64,000 nt of DNA. It comes from Desulfurococcales archaeon (GTDB taxonomy: Archaea; Thermoproteota; Thermoprotei_A; Sulfolobales; Acidilobaceae). The notes beneath the pieces are model-generated. The model was not told the origin of the DNA. It did no database searches and saw only the letters and a list, made by a program, of their open reading frames with translations. Within the stretch, counting starts at the first letter, position 1. Each line of letters starts with the position of its first letter. Below are positions 50,775 to 59,610 of the stretch, piece after piece. The stretch spans positions 1 through 64,000 of the forward strand of contig WANR01000040.1 of NCBI GenBank assembly GCA_015521705.1. The letters are read 5' to 3'. A program made the position numbers and the translations under genes.

Positions 50775-51725
50775 CTAGCCTATCTTGAACCACTTGTCAA
50801 TGCCGTCCCTGGTCAAGTCTACTATCACCCCCTTAAGTACTCCGTTCCAGTACTCGGATCCTGGATTTATGACCAGGGTCTTTTTGACCTTATCGTAGCC
50901 TTCAGACTCGTGTATGTGGCCGTGTAGGCCTAGGAGGGGCTTATGCTTCTCCATGAATTTCCTGACGGCCCGGCAACCGACGTGCTCCATCTCTAGCTCG
51001 CCGAACCTATATACCGGCTTGAGGTTCTTATCGAGCTTGGGGGCCAGGTCTATGTTGGTCTTGTACGGTGGGCAGTGGAAGTTGCAGATCGTCCTATCCC
51101 AGTCTGTGACCCCGCTAGAGGCCCTTTCCAGCATCTTACCAAGCTCCTTCTCGCCGGCCTCCCGTGGAGTGCCCCATGGTGTGGGGTTCACGTAGTCCAT
51201 GCTCACGACCTGGTATCCCAGGCCTATATCTAGGGTTCTACCCAGAGGGTAGATCACCCTCTCGCTCGACTCGATCACGGCGTCTATGTCCTTAATGTCA
51301 TCGTTGCCCGGCATCATGATCACTGTCACCTCAGGACTTATAGACTCCTCAAGCACCTCTACCCACTCCTTGATCCTCTCTACCATGAGTCTCCTGAAAA
51401 TCCTGTCAACCTTCTCTGGGCTCTGCTTTAGCTCCTCAACCTCGTCTCTGGTAGTTACGTAGGGGTAAACGCCCTTGTCTAGCAGAGCCCTCTTAACCTC
51501 AGCCAGGCCCTTCTCTCCCTCGCCAGAATACTTCCTTCCCTGGTAGACGGCCGTGTACTTGCCTCCCGGCTCTTCTATAACTGGGACCATGGCCTTTCCG
51601 GTGAGGTCACCTGCTATTATCATGACGTCGGGCTTGTAAATTGCTGGGATCGAGAGTACCTTCCTGAAAACGGCCTCGCTGTTATGAATATCTGCCACGT
51701 AGAATAGCCTGAGCCTATCGCTCAA
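50775..51725 (-). CDS. Metallophosphoesterase (calcineurin-like)
   Basis: 316 residues. Metal motifs in order: ADIH near 11-14, AGDLT near 38-42, PGNDD near 140-144, NFHCPPYK near 213-220 and GLHGHIHE near 260-267, all present. Four-base overlap with the permease gene and a 16-base gap to the ligase tie it to the operon. It may act on a nucleotide, phosphodiester or protein-linked AMP; the substrate is unknown. Phosphoesterases are not part of known gamma-glutamylation pathways, which makes its place here odd. Confidence 0.85.
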   Translation of the reverse strand: MSDRLRLFYVADIHNSEAVFRKVLSIPAIYKPDVMIIAGDLTGKAMVPVIEEPGGKYTAVYQGRKYSGEGEKGLAEVKRALLDKGVYPYVTTRDEVEELKQSPEKVDRIFRRLMVERIKEWVEVLEESISPEVTVIMMPGNDDIKDIDAVIESSERVIYPLGRTLDIGLGYQVVSMDYVNPTPWGTPREAGEKELGKMLERASSGVTDWDRTICNFHCPPYKTNIDLAPKLDKNLKPVYRFGELEMEHVGCRAVRKFMEKHKPLLGLHGHIHESEGYDKVKKTLVINPGSEYWNGVLKGVIVDLTRDGIDKWFKIG

Positions 51726-53362
51726 AGCGGCGGCACCTCCTTGTAGATCCTCGATATATCTATCCCCCGCTTCTTGTTCTTATTACTATAATAAAGGTAT
51801 AGAACGACGGCCAGGGCTATCCATAACACCATCCAGGCCGTGGAGACCGGGTCTCCAATGATCTGCGACGTGCCAAGCCCTATAACTGCCAGAGAAAAGG
51901 CTGTAGCTATGGCGCCAACTATGGTGACAACCGGTATTCCTGCAACCTTTCTCGTAACACCCTGAGCGTAGAGGTCGGGCCTCCTGAAAGGTAGCAGCAT
52001 TAGAGCTATGGCTGAGAAGAGCCATCTGACCGAGATGGCTGTTATCACGGAGATCAGGTAGACCCATGGACTATAAGCCGTCAATAGAACCATGATGACC
52101 CCCAGTATCATGACTAGAAGTATAGACCAGTGGGGAGACCTAAACCTGTCATTGACCTCTGCAAGCTTCTCGGGGAACATTCTATCGAAGCTCAGAGCAA
52201 AGACTATCCTAGTAGGCACCATTATGTACACAGGCAACCCGTCCATAACCAGTAGGGGGACAGCAAGTGTTATGAGCACCGCCAGCAGGGGGAGCGAGTC
52301 GCCCAACAGTCCTGCAAGGAAGACCGCCCACGTGGGCGTCTGGGCAGGGTTGATCTCCAGCATTTCGACGGCTTCAGGCGTGTTCATGACATAGTTGTAG
52401 GCTGAGTAGAACTCCCTGAAGCCTAATAGTGTGAAGGTGCTGACGACCAGGTAGTAGCCGACTATGAGCAGTATGGCCCCAGTAACACCTACAAGGAATG
52501 ACCTCCTTGGATTAACGACCTCCCCCGCCATGTAGTTGGCGAACTCGAATCCCCAGAAAGCGTAGACGGAGGCCAATAGCCCTGTGAATAGAGTGACCCC
52601 GAGACTCCAGGGCCCCGGCCACCCCCAAGCTCCTGGGATCCCGGAGGATTCCTGCACATAGGACTCCCAGCCAGTCTGCCTTGCCACGCTCATTATCTCG
52701 TCGTAAGCGCCTGCCCCGAAAGTGGCGTCCCATAGCGCCTTGACCTCGGCCTGGGAGAGGGTAGAGGCATACACGGCTGCGGCAACGTTGGAGACGCCGG
52801 CCGCTATAGCTACCAGGAAGAACACGTTTACTACATACTTGAAAACGTTGGTCCCAAGTATTTGCAAGACACTGAAAACTATTACGGAGACTATGCCTAT
52901 CAGTACTTGGAGATTGACGTCTGTAGACAACAGCTCGCCCCACGCTATGAGGCTATTCGAGCCAAGCAGTATACCCGCCTGGACTAGGAATGCACCCCAG
53001 AACCATGCAAGGAAGAAGGAGAGAGCGCCCACGATCCAGATATGCACGCCTATAGTCAGTATGGCTTCCAGGTAGCCAAGGAACGGGTGGAGAACCCTGG
53101 AAATGGCCACGTAGTCCGAAGCTGTTCTAGGGACTGTGACAGTGAGTAGAACAACTGCAAACGCCATGAAACCCATCATAACAGCGCCCACTACCAGGGC
53201 TAGAGGGATATTAGAGCCGGGAGCCTGGTAGCCCAAGCCTGCCACGAAATAGTAGAAGCCGTCGGCTATGACGTAGCTGCCTGCTATAGAGAGGATCGTT
53301 AGGGGGCCTATGGTTCTTACAAGGCCGGAGGCTCTTCTAACGAATACTACCTCTTCACCCAT
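51722..53362 (-). CDS. APC-superfamily amino acid/amine permease
   Basis: 546 residues, about 12 membrane helices. GPLTILSIAGSYVIADGFYY near 19-38 is the first-helix substrate-ion loop, and FWGFEFANYMAGEVVNPRR near 259-277 holds the conserved helix-6 break and Glu of APC carriers (FEXXXXXXXEXXNPRR). First gene of the operon, importing an amino acid, polyamine or related amine. A long external loop (about 205-245) lies between helices 5 and 6. Confidence 0.88.
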   Translation of the reverse strand: MGEEVVFVRRASGLVRTIGPLTILSIAGSYVIADGFYYFVAGLGYQAPGSNIPLALVVGAVMMGFMAFAVVLLTVTVPRTASDYVAISRVLHPFLGYLEAILTIGVHIWIVGALSFFLAWFWGAFLVQAGILLGSNSLIAWGELLSTDVNLQVLIGIVSVIVFSVLQILGTNVFKYVVNVFFLVAIAAGVSNVAAAVYASTLSQAEVKALWDATFGAGAYDEIMSVARQTGWESYVQESSGIPGAWGWPGPWSLGVTLFTGLLASVYAFWGFEFANYMAGEVVNPRRSFLVGVTGAILLIVGYYLVVSTFTLLGFREFYSAYNYVMNTPEAVEMLEINPAQTPTWAVFLAGLLGDSLPLLAVLITLAVPLLVMDGLPVYIMVPTRIVFALSFDRMFPEKLAEVNDRFRSPHWSILLVMILGVIMVLLTAYSPWVYLISVITAISVRWLFSAIALMLLPFRRPDLYAQGVTRKVAGIPVVTIVGAIATAFSLAVIGLGTSQIIGDPVSTAWMVLWIALAVVLYLYYSNKNKKRGIDISRIYKEVPPL

Positions 53363-53385
53363 TATTCCACCCGAGACAGGTATCA

Positions 53386-53421
53386 GTATAATATAGTAAG
53401 ATAGATCTTGCCCTTAAAAAA
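53386..53421 (-). promoter_or_regulatory. Promoter region of the permease/ligase operon
   Basis: Read on the minus strand, GTTTTTTAAGGG (near 53411-53421) predicts a start near 53390 with a leader of about 28 nt that carries GGGTGG; ACTATATTATAC (53386-53398) predicts a start near 53366, almost at the ATG. Either way the six-gene operon has its own promoter separate from pdxT. Confidence 0.45.
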
Positions 53422-53551
53422 CTACCGTGACAAGTGTAACAAAACCCCAGACAATGCTGACGTAAAACGAGTAAGGCTAACACCCTAAGAAGCCATAATA
53501 CCTGAAAGGCGGGAAGGGGGTTCTTAAAACAGCTAGGCTAACTAGTGGCAT

Positions 53552-54175
53552 TTATTTCTTTACAAAAGCCAGCGCCCTCTCTATCCAGAACCTGTGAATC
53601 CTCGTATCTCCAGCTAGCTCCGGGTGAAAAGCGGTAGCCATTAGCCCGTCTTGCACCGCTACAGCGCCTACCTTCTCGCCGCGATAATTCACCCATCCAA
53701 CTATCCGGGCCCTCCCCCATGCCGACTTAATGGCGGGGCTTCTAATGAAGACTCCCCGGAAGGCCTTTTCAAACCCTTCAATGCTGATCTCAGCCTCGAA
53801 GCTCTCCCTCTGTCTGCCAAAATAGTTCCTCACAACTTCGATGCTCATGGATCCTATTAGTGGCTGGCTCTTCTCGCCCAGAACTCTGTCTGATACCTTT
53901 TCAGCCATTATTATTGCTCCTGCACAAGTGCCCAGAACAGGCATTCCACCCGCCACTCTCTCCCTAATCCTGTCTAAGACTCCCGTCCTGTGAGCTAGAA
54001 TACCAATCGTGGTAGACTCGCCTCCAGGTATTATCAGGGCGTCTACCGCATCCACGTCTGCAGGCTTCTTTACAATACCGACACTACCCGAAACACCCAC
54101 TTCTTCGAGAGCCCTCCTAGTCGTGTATACATGCTCATACACGCCTCCCTGGAAGCCGAGGACTCCAACCCTCAA
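53552..54175 (-). CDS. pdxT: PLP synthase glutaminase subunit
   Basis: 207 residues, class I amidotransferase. [12 protein letters not shown] near 4-15, IPGGESTT near 49-56 (oxyanion loop), nucleophile Cys in GTCAGA near 82-87, and FHPEL near 188-192 for His and Glu. It supplies ammonia to PdxS. Overlaps pdxS by four bases. Confidence 0.96.
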   Translation of the reverse strand: MRVGVLGFQGGVYEHVYTTRRALEEVGVSGSVGIVKKPADVDAVDALIIPGGESTTIGILAHRTGVLDRIRERVAGGMPVLGTCAGAIIMAEKVSDRVLGEKSQPLIGSMSIEVVRNYFGRQRESFEAEISIEGFEKAFRGVFIRSPAIKSAWGRARIVGWVNYRGEKVGAVAVQDGLMATAFHPELAGDTRIHRFWIERALAFVKK

Positions 54176-55284
54176 GACTCTGCCCCCCTCACCTGGAGTA
54201 GTTCCTCAGGTTTTAGCTTCCTCACATCTATCCCCATCATGCTTTTCTCCTCACTTATCATCCTCTGCGCCTCCGCTACACTCTCTGGGTCGTCCCACAT
54301 GCTAGTGGCTAGCACTATTGCAGCAGCCCTTTCTGCCGGGTCCCTGCTCTTGAATATACCGCTCCCTACAAAGACGCCGTCGGCGCCAAGCCACATCATG
54401 AGAGCTGCGTCGGCAGGAGTAGCTATGCCCCCGGCCGCGAAATTGACTACAGGCAGCCTGCCCAGCTTGGCTGTAAACTCGACAAGCTGGCTGGGCACGC
54501 CTAGTTCCCTAGACACCCTGAGTAGCTCCTCTGATGGAAGGCTCCGGAGCCTCCACACCTCATTCATTATTTGCTTCATGTGCCTAACGGCTTCGGCAAC
54601 ATTGCCTGTCCCTGCTTCACCCTTTGTCCGTATCATTGAGGCTCCCTCATAGATCCTCCTAAGAGCCTCCCCCAGGCTCCTTGCACCGTTAACAAAGGGG
54701 ACCTTGAAAGCCCACTTGTTTATGTGATGCGCCTCGTCTACAGGGGTTAGAACCTCGCTCTCGTCTATCATGTCCACTCCTATGGCTTCAAGTATCCTGG
54801 CCTCATAGTAATGACCTATCCTAACCTTGGCCATGACCGGTATCGTAACGGCCTCCATAACCTGTTCTATAACCTTGACATCAGCCATCCTAGCAACGCC
54901 GCCAGCACGCCTCACATCATAGGGCAACTTGTCGAGAACCATCACAGCCACGGCACCTGCGTCTTCAGCTATACCCGCCTGTTCAGTGTTAGTTACATCC
55001 ATGACAACCCCTCCCTTCTGGAACACCGGGAAACCATGCTTCACGCTAATAGTGCCTTCCACGGGCTCTAAGAGGTCGCTAGGAGGCTTCGCAGGTGCAT
55101 AAGGGAGCGGGCGGTCTTCCCCCTTGAGAATATCTGCTGCCTCTGCCAGTTTGTAGAAGAACTCGACTATCTCGTGGAAGCCAACCTCGTAAAGCCTGAT
55201 AGACCTGCTAAGGGGCCCGTAAAGTGGCTCCACAAGCTCCCACCCAAAACCCAATTTATACTTTGGATCCCGGTATTTAAGCAA
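54172..55284 (-). CDS. pdxS: PLP synthase lyase subunit, N-terminally extended
   Basis: 370 residues. From about residue 85 it follows PdxS closely: [10 protein letters not shown] with the catalytic Asp near 98, [11 protein letters not shown] with the first Lys near 155, and [11 protein letters not shown] with the second near 222. It makes PLP from ribose 5-phosphate, glyceraldehyde 3-phosphate and ammonia. The first ~80 residues (helical, Pro-rich near 60-70) are extra compared with bacterial PdxS; a later GTG/ATG is possible but no good one lies before the core. Starts 34 bases after the aminotransferase. Confidence 0.95.
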   Translation of the reverse strand: MLKYRDPKYKLGFGWELVEPLYGPLSRSIRLYEVGFHEIVEFFYKLAEAADILKGEDRPLPYAPAKPPSDLLEPVEGTISVKHGFPVFQKGGVVMDVTNTEQAGIAEDAGAVAVMVLDKLPYDVRRAGGVARMADVKVIEQVMEAVTIPVMAKVRIGHYYEARILEAIGVDMIDESEVLTPVDEAHHINKWAFKVPFVNGARSLGEALRRIYEGASMIRTKGEAGTGNVAEAVRHMKQIMNEVWRLRSLPSEELLRVSRELGVPSQLVEFTAKLGRLPVVNFAAGGIATPADAALMMWLGADGVFVGSGIFKSRDPAERAAAIVLATSMWDDPESVAEAQRMISEEKSMMGIDVRKLKPEELLQVRGAES

Positions 55285-55318
55285 CTAGCAGAGGGATCCG
55301 GAGATCTTTCAACACCCC

Positions 55319-56662
55319 CTACCAGCCCACGTAGTCTTTAATAGCGCTGTCCGGCACCCTGCCTTTCTCCACGTCGTCTATAGCTTTGTCCAGTATGCCT
55401 AGCGCTTCGTCAACTTCTCTTCCACCTATTATGAGGGGGGGTGTTAGCTCTATAACGTTAGAGTAGAGCCCAGTATAGGCTGTTACTAGCCCGAGCTCCC
55501 ACGCTCTGTAAACTATCTTGGCCGTCTCCCTAGCGCCGGGCTCTCTAGATTCCTTGTCCTTCACCACTTCTATGCCAGCAATGAGCCCCAACCCGCGGAC
55601 TTCCCCCACTATACTCTTCTCCCTTTCCAGTTTACGAAGCCCCTCAAGCATGTACTTGCCAGTCCTTTCGGCGTTACCCACTAGATCCTCTCCCTCTATA
55701 ACATCTATAGTGGCGAGGGCTGCAGCCGCTATGGCTGGATGGGGGGATAAGGTGAAGAGGTGCATTACCTTGTTACAGTCTGCGAGCTCCGAGGGCATTA
55801 TGACCGCGCTTAAAGGAAGCCCCGAAGCCAGAGGCTTACCCAGAACTATTATGTCTGGAGCTATACCGCTATGCTCGAACGCGAACATCCTGCCAGTCCT
55901 CCCCATGCCTACTTTAACCTCGTCAACTGCCAAGTAGATACCATGCTTTCTGGCTATCCTTTCTAGCTCCCTCAGGAATCTAGGAGTAGGAATAATGTCC
56001 CCGGCGTCGCTTTGCAGAGGCTCTACTATGATCACCGACACGGTCTCTGGCGGCGCTATAGTGTTGAATATGTAGTCCTCCAGGAACCCTATACAAGCCT
56101 CCTCGCACTCTGGCTGCCCCGCTACACCCTTGAAGGGACACCTATAGCCGTAGGGATATGGAACTTTCACTACGTTGGGGAGCCCTACTATCCCGCTTTG
56201 GGCCTTGTGGCCGCTGATGCTATAGGAGCCCATGGTTTGGCCATGGTAAGATCCTATGAATGATAGTATCCTTGGCCTCCCAGTGCATGCCGGCAGGATC
56301 TTTGCGATAGAATCGTTAGCGTCCGATCCCGAATGCCCGAAGATCACTTTCTTACCATCCCCGTCAGCCACTAGTCCTAGGAGCCTCTCGGCTAGACTCA
56401 CAACAGTTTTGCTTGAGAAGCTCGTATAGGAGAGGGCTGTAAGCTTAGAGTACTCCCTGAGGAACGCCTCTATAACCCTCTTGTGGCCGTAACCCGTGTT
56501 TGCCACGGCCCATGCAGCATTAAAGTCGAGAAGCTTGCGCCCGGCAGCATCATACACATAGGCGCCTCCTGCTTTCTCTATGACTGCAGGATAGAACCTT
56601 ATCTGGGATATGCTTCCTACAGCTCTTTTCTCCCTCTCCAAAACCTCTCTCGTATAGCCCAT
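55319..56662 (-). CDS. Class III PLP aminotransferase or amino-acid racemase
   Basis: 447 residues, fold-type I subgroup II (GABA aminotransferase, ornithine aminotransferase and archaeal amino-acid racemases). GHSGSDANDSIAK near 109-121, the YHGQTMGS motif near 138-145, DEVKVGMGRTG near 248-258 and the Schiff-base Lys in LGKPLASGLPL near 279-289. It precedes pdxST on one transcript, so PLP supply and use are linked. It may transaminate an amine or omega-amino acid released by the neighbouring gamma-glutamyl pathway. Confidence 0.88.
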   Translation of the reverse strand: MGYTREVLEREKRAVGSISQIRFYPAVIEKAGGAYVYDAAGRKLLDFNAAWAVANTGYGHKRVIEAFLREYSKLTALSYTSFSSKTVVSLAERLLGLVADGDGKKVIFGHSGSDANDSIAKILPACTGRPRILSFIGSYHGQTMGSYSISGHKAQSGIVGLPNVVKVPYPYGYRCPFKGVAGQPECEEACIGFLEDYIFNTIAPPETVSVIIVEPLQSDAGDIIPTPRFLRELERIARKHGIYLAVDEVKVGMGRTGRMFAFEHSGIAPDIIVLGKPLASGLPLSAVIMPSELADCNKVMHLFTLSPHPAIAAAALATIDVIEGEDLVGNAERTGKYMLEGLRKLEREKSIVGEVRGLGLIAGIEVVKDKESREPGARETAKIVYRAWELGLVTAYTGLYSNVIELTPPLIIGGREVDEALGILDKAIDDVEKGRVPDSAIKDYVGW

Positions 56663-56840
56663 AATAGAAGGACACCCGCTTCCGAGGTTCTAATAGTAGA
56701 TCCCGGTAGTCCCGGGGGTTATTTTTGCTTAAGGTGGCTAGTTACGCGCATCAACCTCCCCCGGCTTCCCTTGAAGGCATTAGCTAGTAGGTGTTAGGCG
56801 CTGAGGCGCCACGTGCTATTTAGTACTATTTAGTAACATT

Positions 56841-56850
56841 ATTTATATTA
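56841..56850 (+). promoter_or_regulatory. TATA box of S9 peptidase gene
   Basis: ATTTATATTA predicts transcription from about 56872, a leader of about 27 nt, with GGCGGTGG as ribosome site before GTG 56899. Confidence 0.5.
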
Positions 56851-56898
56851 CCTGTCCTAGCATATTCACCGGGTTTTAAGGCGCGGCGGTGGTTAACT

Positions 56899-58671
56899 GT
56901 GGGCATAGAGTTCTTGGTAAAACGCTTCATGGCTATTAGGAGTGCTTCTCTGGGAAGATATAGCCCTGCGGACGGGTGCATATATTACCTGTCCGACATT
57001 ACTGGGACCTACCAGTTATGGCGTAGCTGTGGCGGGAGGCACGACATAGTAGTTCCCTGGGACAGGAGGGTGGGCGACTACGTTATTTCGAGCAAGGGAT
57101 CCCTGGCCTTCGCCAGCGACTTTGACGGCGACGAGAAATGGGCAATATACGTGTACGAGGGTAATGACGTGTGGAGAATAGCCGGGGAAGACGGCAGCAT
57201 GAACCTTCTAGGCGCTTGGAGCCCTGATGGAAAGCGCTTGGCGTACACGAGTAACGCCAGGAATGGAGTGGATTTCGACTTGTATATCTACGATGCTGTG
57301 AGGAGGGAGTCCAGGCTGGTATATGAGGGTGACGGAATGATAGTGCCTCAGGCTTGGATTGGGGACAGGGTGGTCTCCGTGAAGAGAAACAGTAACCTAG
57401 ACAGCGACATATTAGTCATAGACGCGGAGACCGGGAAGGCGGAGAACATAACAAAGCACGAGGGAGAGGCTGAGAACACTAACCCTGTTCCTGTGGATTC
57501 CTCCAGGCTACTCTACATTACCAACCATGAGAGAGAATTCAAGGCCCTATCACTCTACGACTTAGAAAAGAATAGTTCCAGGATACTGTTCAGCCCTGAG
57601 GGGGATGTTGAGCTCGTGGACTACTATGAAGGCACAGTAATCGCTTCCGTCAACTCGATGGGATCCAGTAGGATTTACAGGTTGAGGCTAGGAACCGACA
57701 GAGCCGCCCAGATCCTGGGAGTCTATGATGGAAACTGGGTTGTCACCAGTATTCACTCGGAAGGCGGGGTTACAGTACTCTCTGCAAGCTCGCCCCGGGA
57801 AGGCAACGAGGTGTACCTGCTTAGGGAGAGGGTCGAGAGGGTTACATGGAGCCCAAAGCTGGGCCTCGAGGAGAACTTCGTGGAGCCCAGGCATTTCGAG
57901 TACGAGAGCTTCGACGGCTTAAGGATCCACGGGCTCCTATATGAGCCCTCTAAGAACAGGCGCGTTAAGACACCGTACCCTGCAGTCCTATGGCTCCACG
58001 GGGGGCCCGAGAGCCAGTCGAGACCCTCCTTCAACACCCTACAACAGGCTATGACAAGCCTTGGCATAGGCGTTGTTGCCCCCAATTTCAGGGGATCCAC
58101 GGGTTACGGGAAGACTTTTGTCCACCTAGATGATTTAGAAAAGAGGATAAACGCTGTGAAGGACGTCTACTACGCTGTAAAGCACCTGACCAGCGAGGGC
58201 ATAATTGACCCTGAAAGACTATGCGTTATGGGCGGTAGTTATGGGGGCTATCTTACGCTGATGAGCCTAGCGCTCTATCCCGACACCTGGAGGTGTGGCG
58301 TCGAGATCGTTGGTATAGTAAACCTTGTAACGTTCATAAGGAACACGAGCCCATACAGGAGAAGATACAGGATCCCGGAGTACGGCGATCCAGATAAGCA
58401 CGCCGACATAATGCTGGAACTAAGCCCTATAACGCATGCCCACAAGATAAGAGCGCCGCTAATGGTTATACACGGAGCCAATGATCCGCGAGTCCCACTA
58501 AGCGAGGCAAAGCAAATAGTGGAAACACTCAAGGAGAAAGGCGTGGAGGTCAGGTACATAGAGCTGAAGGACGAGGGCCACGGCATAGCTAAGATAGAGA
58601 ACAGGATCAAGGTTTACACGGAGGCCCTAAAGTTCCTAGCCGAAAAACTCCTGGATAAGCGAGAGGCATAA
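56899..58671 (+). CDS. S9 family peptidase (acylaminoacyl/prolyl oligopeptidase type)
   Basis: 590 residues. The N-terminal ~320 residues form a beta-propeller with TolB/WD-like repeats (GAWSPDGKRLAYTSNA). The C-terminal alpha/beta hydrolase has HGGPES near 372-377, nucleophile Ser in GGSYGGY near 446, Asp in GANDPRVP near 529 and His in DEGHGI near 559. It resembles the Aeropyrum acylpeptide hydrolase. No signal peptide, so cytoplasmic peptide turnover. Confidence 0.92.
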   Translation: MGIEFLVKRFMAIRSASLGRYSPADGCIYYLSDITGTYQLWRSCGGRHDIVVPWDRRVGDYVISSKGSLAFASDFDGDEKWAIYVYEGNDVWRIAGEDGSMNLLGAWSPDGKRLAYTSNARNGVDFDLYIYDAVRRESRLVYEGDGMIVPQAWIGDRVVSVKRNSNLDSDILVIDAETGKAENITKHEGEAENTNPVPVDSSRLLYITNHEREFKALSLYDLEKNSSRILFSPEGDVELVDYYEGTVIASVNSMGSSRIYRLRLGTDRAAQILGVYDGNWVVTSIHSEGGVTVLSASSPREGNEVYLLRERVERVTWSPKLGLEENFVEPRHFEYESFDGLRIHGLLYEPSKNRRVKTPYPAVLWLHGGPESQSRPSFNTLQQAMTSLGIGVVAPNFRGSTGYGKTFVHLDDLEKRINAVKDVYYAVKHLTSEGIIDPERLCVMGGSYGGYLTLMSLALYPDTWRCGVEIVGIVNLVTFIRNTSPYRRRYRIPEYGDPDKHADIMLELSPITHAHKIRAPLMVIHGANDPRVPLSEAKQIVETLKEKGVEVRYIELKDEGHGIAKIENRIKVYTEALKFLAEKLLDKREA

Positions 58672-58732
58672 CGCTAACCCGCCCGCCATGCTCCATGACG
58701 TGTTTAGTGGAGTAACCCGGCGGTGACGCGAG

Positions 58733-59590
58733 GTGGGTGGCGAGAGGGATCTGCCCAGGATAATATTCTATGGATCCGGGTCAATGGCTAGGGCGCTTGC
58801 ACGCATGGCTGTGGAGTCTGGGTTTGAAGTCGCTTTCTACGACAGGGATCCCTCAAGAGCGGAAGAGGCCGTGAGGGAAGTCGGGGGAGGCAGGCTCATA
58901 GATCTTGCAAGCGCTTATCCAGGATCCCTAGTCATAGTAGCTACTCCTGGTAGCGAGGCAGGCAGCGCCATCTCAGGCATGGCTAAACTAGACAGGCCTC
59001 CTTTGGCAGTAAGCGACATAGCCACTTTCAAGCTGGGGCTTATAAATGCTTACGAAAAACTGCCCCGAAGCACTAGGGCATGCTCTATGCACCCACTCTT
59101 TGGGCCAAGGGCTAGGCTGAAGGAGGCGCACTGGGTAGCCTTAGTCGAGCTCCCCGGGAGAAGGGAGGACTGCCACTGGCTTGCAACCATTATAGACCGT
59201 ATGGGTTTGAGATACTTCCAAGTAGACCCTGAGACCCACGACGAGCTAGTGGGGCTGACCATTGGAACCTCGTACACGCTGGGGGTAGCTATAGCACACA
59301 GAGCAAAGGGGCTAGGCGTTAGCCCAGGCCTGCTGGAGAAGCACATGGGCACCACCTATAGGCTGCTACACCTACTTTCCGAGGCCGTGGCAAGCGATCC
59401 CCCCCACCTGGTAGAGGAGATCATTGGGAACAGCTACACTAGGAAGGCTATAGAGAGGCTCATAGAGTCCATAGAACGGGTTCTCAGGGACCCCGCCGGA
59501 GCCCTGGAGGGGCAAGTGAATAGGGGATGCCGCGACCCGTACGGGGCGCTCTACGAAGTAGTTGAGGGAGTTATTGCTAGGCACTGCTAG
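58733..59590 (+). CDS. tyrA: Prephenate dehydrogenase
   Basis: 285 residues. N-terminal NAD(P) fold with YGSGSMARA near 13-21, SDIATFK near 91-97 and MHPLFGP near 116-122, the TyrA signature holding the catalytic His. A helical dimer domain follows (about 165-285). It oxidatively decarboxylates prephenate to 4-hydroxyphenylpyruvate for tyrosine. Start is GTG. Convergent with the shikimate operon. Confidence 0.9.
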   Translation: MGGERDLPRIIFYGSGSMARALARMAVESGFEVAFYDRDPSRAEEAVREVGGGRLIDLASAYPGSLVIVATPGSEAGSAISGMAKLDRPPLAVSDIATFKLGLINAYEKLPRSTRACSMHPLFGPRARLKEAHWVALVELPGRREDCHWLATIIDRMGLRYFQVDPETHDELVGLTIGTSYTLGVAIAHRAKGLGVSPGLLEKHMGTTYRLLHLLSEAVASDPPHLVEEIIGNSYTRKAIERLIESIERVLRDPAGALEGQVNRGCRDPYGALYEVVEGVIARHC

Positions 59591-59610
59591 AACAAATTCT
59601 CGCCAAGGAG

